NCBI GenBank assembly: GCA_048520025.1
Contig: DBFZTP010000051.1
Coordinates: 1-7,132 of the forward strand
Reading direction: 5' to 3'
Origin: Aphodousia sp048520025
GTDB taxonomy: Bacteria; Pseudomonadota; Gammaproteobacteria; Burkholderiales; Burkholderiaceae_F
DNA: 7,132 bases
Of this stretch, positions 5,116 through 7,132 are shown piece by piece; position 1 is the stretch's first letter, and each line of letters begins with the position of its first letter. The notes below the pieces were generated by a model. It was not told the DNA's origin. It made no database searches and worked only from the letters and a program-made list of their open reading frames with translations. The position numbers and the translations under genes are program-made.

Positions 5116-5601
5116 TTAAAGCGCTTCGGGCTTAGGCATGGGCTTTACGTAAGCTTCAGTCCCCCAAAGCGGAATCGTTGAGAGTGAATGGTGGTAACTG
5201 CCCGAAATTTCCTTCGTTGAATAAGACACATAAAGAAGCACTTGGGCTTCAGGGTCATAAATTCGACGAATCTTTAAATTTTTCAAAAAGACACTCTTTG
5301 AGCGATGAAAAACAATTTCACCTTCTTTGCTCTTATTGATCGCTGCAATCATCTCCGGCGTAATGGGGCCGGTTTGATGGCAAGACACGGAGTTATTGGA
5401 CGGGTCGCTTAACGCAAAATTGGCTTCAATACTTGAAACGTGACACGTCACACCGGTCACCACCGGATCGACAAAGTGATTCACTTTAATGTCTTTAAAC
5501 GTAAGAAAGCCCAAAGACACATCGGCGACGTCTTCTTTGCAACCACTCAAGCTCAAAGCCGAGAGTGCCACCACTGCAGTAAGAATGATTTTTTTCAACA
5601 T
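5116..5601 (-). CDS. creA: CreA-family lipoprotein
   Basis: The protein belongs to the CreA family of small envelope proteins of unknown biochemical role, named from the E. coli creABCD locus. Matching segments are KDIKVNHFVDPVVTGVTCHVS, SNNSVSCHQTGPI, EGEIVFHRSKSVFLKNLKIRRIYD and LLYVSYSTKEISGSYHHSLSTIP. Two cysteines (53 and 74 of the 161-residue product) sit at the family's conserved sites and may form a disulfide. The frame is open up to 5661, but ATG 5601 is chosen because GGAG (5608-5611) stands 6 bases before it and it starts a proper signal peptide. That peptide ends in the lipobox LSGC (18-21), predicting a lipid-anchored protein; Lys after the Cys suggests outer-membrane sorting. 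E. coli CreA has an ordinary signal peptide. It lies 35 bp after sbcC, probably co-transcribed. The longer start would overlap sbcC. Confidence 0.9.
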   Translation of the reverse strand: MLKKIILTAVVALSALSLSGCKEDVADVSLGFLTFKDIKVNHFVDPVVTGVTCHVSSIEANFALSDPSNNSVSCHQTGPITPEMIAAINKSKEGEIVFHRSKSVFLKNLKIRRIYDPEAQVLLYVSYSTKEISGSYHHSLSTIPLWGTEAYVKPMPKPEAL

Positions 5602-5636
5602 CAGAAACTCCATTACTTTTTCTTCGATTTTAACCA

Positions 5637-7132
5637 TTATTGAGCAGTGATGGACTGACACCCCGGCCCTCTTAACGAACTGTTACCACCATTTTGGACA
5701 ACCACTTCGATTTGCGTTCCAATACGGTCTTTAAGCGCCTGAACGTGAGAAATCACACCAATTAACTTTCCGTTTTCGCGAAGCTGAGAGAGCGTTTCAA
5801 TGGCCATTTCTAACGCCTCTTCATCCAACGTCCCGAAACCCTCATCTAAGAAGAGTGAATCGACACTGACCTTTTCACTTGCGATGCTTGAAAGCCCCAA
5901 TGCCAAGGCCAAGCTCACAATAAAGGATTCGCCACCAGAGAGATTCTTGGTCGATCGAATTTCACCGGCCTGATAGTTATCAATGACCTCTAAGCCTAAC
6001 ACTTCCTTTTGACTGCGAATCAACAAATAGCGATCACTCATGCGTTGCAACTGCTCATTGGCGTGTTTAATAACCATGTCAAACGTAATGCCTTGGGCAA
6101 AATTGCGGAACTTCTTACCATCCGCAGAACCAATCAATTCTCGTAAGTTCTGCCATTGACGCACCGTCTTCTCAAACTGCTCAATGTCTCGAAGGGCTTG
6201 TCCTTGACGTGCTCTTTCTTTGTCATTGCGATCAAGTTCTAACGTATCCGTCGCAATAAGCTTAACCAAAGTATCGTAAGCACCTTGTTTCTCTGTGATT
6301 TGCGCTTCCAACTCAGCGAGACTCACCTCACGCGTCTTTCTTGCCTCACAAGTCGTTAATTGATCTTTCAGTACAGAAACTTCCGTTTGCCATTGGGATT
6401 GGCGCTTATCCAATTCCTGCCTTTTTTGTTGCAATGTTAAGCGCTCAGCTTGCGTAAGCAAAGCCTCATAATAGGTCCGTTCATTAGCAAAACCGGCTGT
6501 TTGAGAGGCTTTAACGAAGGTATTTTCATTTGACGTCAGTTTCGCTTCTTCTTGAGTCAATGTCGCCTTCAGCGCATGGTGCTCACCTTCTAACTGCCCG
6601 ATGTCATTTTGAGCCCGATTCTTAGCCGTCTTAAACGCTTCTAACTGATCGCGACAGGCATTGAGCTTGGCATAAAAGGCATCTCGTTCACTTTGAGGAT
6701 TTCGATCGCCAAATAGCGTTGTTCTTTGATGATGACGATCATCAAAAGTCTTTTGAAACACCCCAATCTGCGCTTGAAGGGTTTGGCACTGTGCCTTCAG
6801 TTCATCTGAAAAAGACGTTAACCTGATTTTTTCTTCTTTTAAAGCTTGCGTACGTTGGTTCGCATCGTTTAAAAGGCGAACATTGTCTTTCCAACGGGTG
6901 ACTCGAATTTCAAGATTTTCAAGAATTGACTCAAAAGAAGCCTCTTTGAGAAACTCAGAATCAACGTATTCGCGCACCTTGTCAATCCATGCGGATCGGT
7001 GCTCACTTAAAGCTATTTTTGCTTGACTAAAAGTCTTTTGTGACTGACTCAAATTGTCTTCAAAATGACGAGTTTTAAGTTTTTCTTGATTCAATTGCGA
7101 CTCAAAACTTCTAATATCTCCATCTATTTTGA
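5637..7132 (-). CDS. sbcC: SbcC, ATPase subunit of the SbcCD nuclease (5' end outside window)
   Basis: This is the C-terminal part (about 498 residues) of SbcC, an SMC/Rad50-like ATPase that works with the SbcD nuclease to cleave DNA hairpins and blocked ends. The frame stays open to the window edge, so the TTG at 7094 is not a true start. From the edge to about 6150 the protein is long, polar coiled coil rich in Glu, Gln, Lys and Leu. The C-terminal ATPase lobe follows: signature LSGGES (5925-5942), Walker B and D-loop DSLFLDEGFGTLD (Asp-Glu at 5841-5846), and an H-loop GVISHV with His at 5745-5747. No CxxC zinc hook is seen in this part; it should lie further upstream. The Walker A lobe is also outside. 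The tail after the last strand is short and divergent. creA follows 35 bp downstream. Confidence 0.95.
   Translation of the reverse strand, partial: KIDGDIRSFESQLNQEKLKTRHFEDNLSQSQKTFSQAKIALSEHRSAWIDKVREYVDSEFLKEASFESILENLEIRVTRWKDNVRLLNDANQRTQALKEEKIRLTSFSDELKAQCQTLQAQIGVFQKTFDDRHHQRTTLFGDRNPQSERDAFYAKLNACRDQLEAFKTAKNRAQNDIGQLEGEHHALKATLTQEEAKLTSNENTFVKASQTAGFANERTYYEALLTQAERLTLQQKRQELDKRQSQWQTEVSVLKDQLTTCEARKTREVSLAELEAQITEKQGAYDTLVKLIATDTLELDRNDKERARQGQALRDIEQFEKTVRQWQNLRELIGSADGKKFRNFAQGITFDMVIKHANEQLQRMSDRYLLIRSQKEVLGLEVIDNYQAGEIRSTKNLSGGESFIVSLALALGLSSIASEKVSVDSLFLDEGFGTLDEEALEMAIETLSQLRENGKLIGVISHVQALKDRIGTQIEVVVQNGGNSSLRGPGCQSITAQ

Noticed and set aside
5602..5661. Longer N-terminus for CreA, starting at 5661
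   Set aside because: It adds 20 residues in front of a complete lipoprotein signal peptide, has no ribosome-binding site in its favour and would overlap the end of sbcC.
7092..7094. TTG at 7094 as the start of a short, complete SbcC-like gene
   Set aside because: The frame continues without a stop to the window edge and the protein would lack the Walker A lobe. The gene is cut by the window rather than truncated.

Overview
The window looks like chromosomal DNA of a betaproteobacterium, most likely a host-associated member of the Burkholderiales such as the Sutterellaceae. The strongest lineage clue is the RNase P RNA. It is a bacterial type A molecule, but the stretch between the GGGUGAAA motif and the CAAAUAGG motif is very short, as I remember it in betaproteobacterial RNAs and unlike the long P13/P14-bearing stretch of E. 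coli. Outer-membrane enzymes and signal peptides confirm a Gram-negative envelope. The genus assignment is inference; no 16S or other formal marker is present.

Layout. Positions 1-141 are an AT-rich control region with a 20-bp palindrome, a candidate promoter, a clear Fur-box-like site and a small hairpin. It drives a ferrous iron uptake operon on the plus strand: two tandem feoA genes (142-369 and 387-617) and feoB (636-2978), closed by a strong intrinsic terminator. A minus-strand rnpB gene (about 3060-3369) follows. Its promoter region lies back to back with that of a plus-strand outer-membrane protein gene (3499-4632), which ends in its own terminator. Next come a small secreted repeat protein (4727-5113, plus) and, convergent with it at a 2-bp gap, a CreA-family lipoprotein gene (5116-5601, minus). 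Upstream of creA on the same strand is the 3' part of sbcC (5637 to beyond the window).

Function. The feo genes form one iron-responsive unit: FeoB is the G-protein-coupled inner-membrane Fe(II) transporter and the FeoA proteins are its small SH3-like cytosolic partners. rnpB is housekeeping. SbcC is the ATPase of the SbcCD nuclease, and creA may be co-transcribed behind it.

The most unusual item is the 377-residue protein at 3499-4632. Its N-terminal half is a lipid A palmitoyltransferase (PagP) with the catalytic His, Asp and Ser and all four lateral-gate prolines in place. Its C-terminal half is a complete OmpW-like eight-stranded barrel. One polypeptide thus appears to carry two outer-membrane barrels, an enzyme and a putative hydrophobic-molecule channel. 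Other points of interest are the very compact RNase P RNA, the GRYxGR-repeat protein and the lipoprotein form of CreA.
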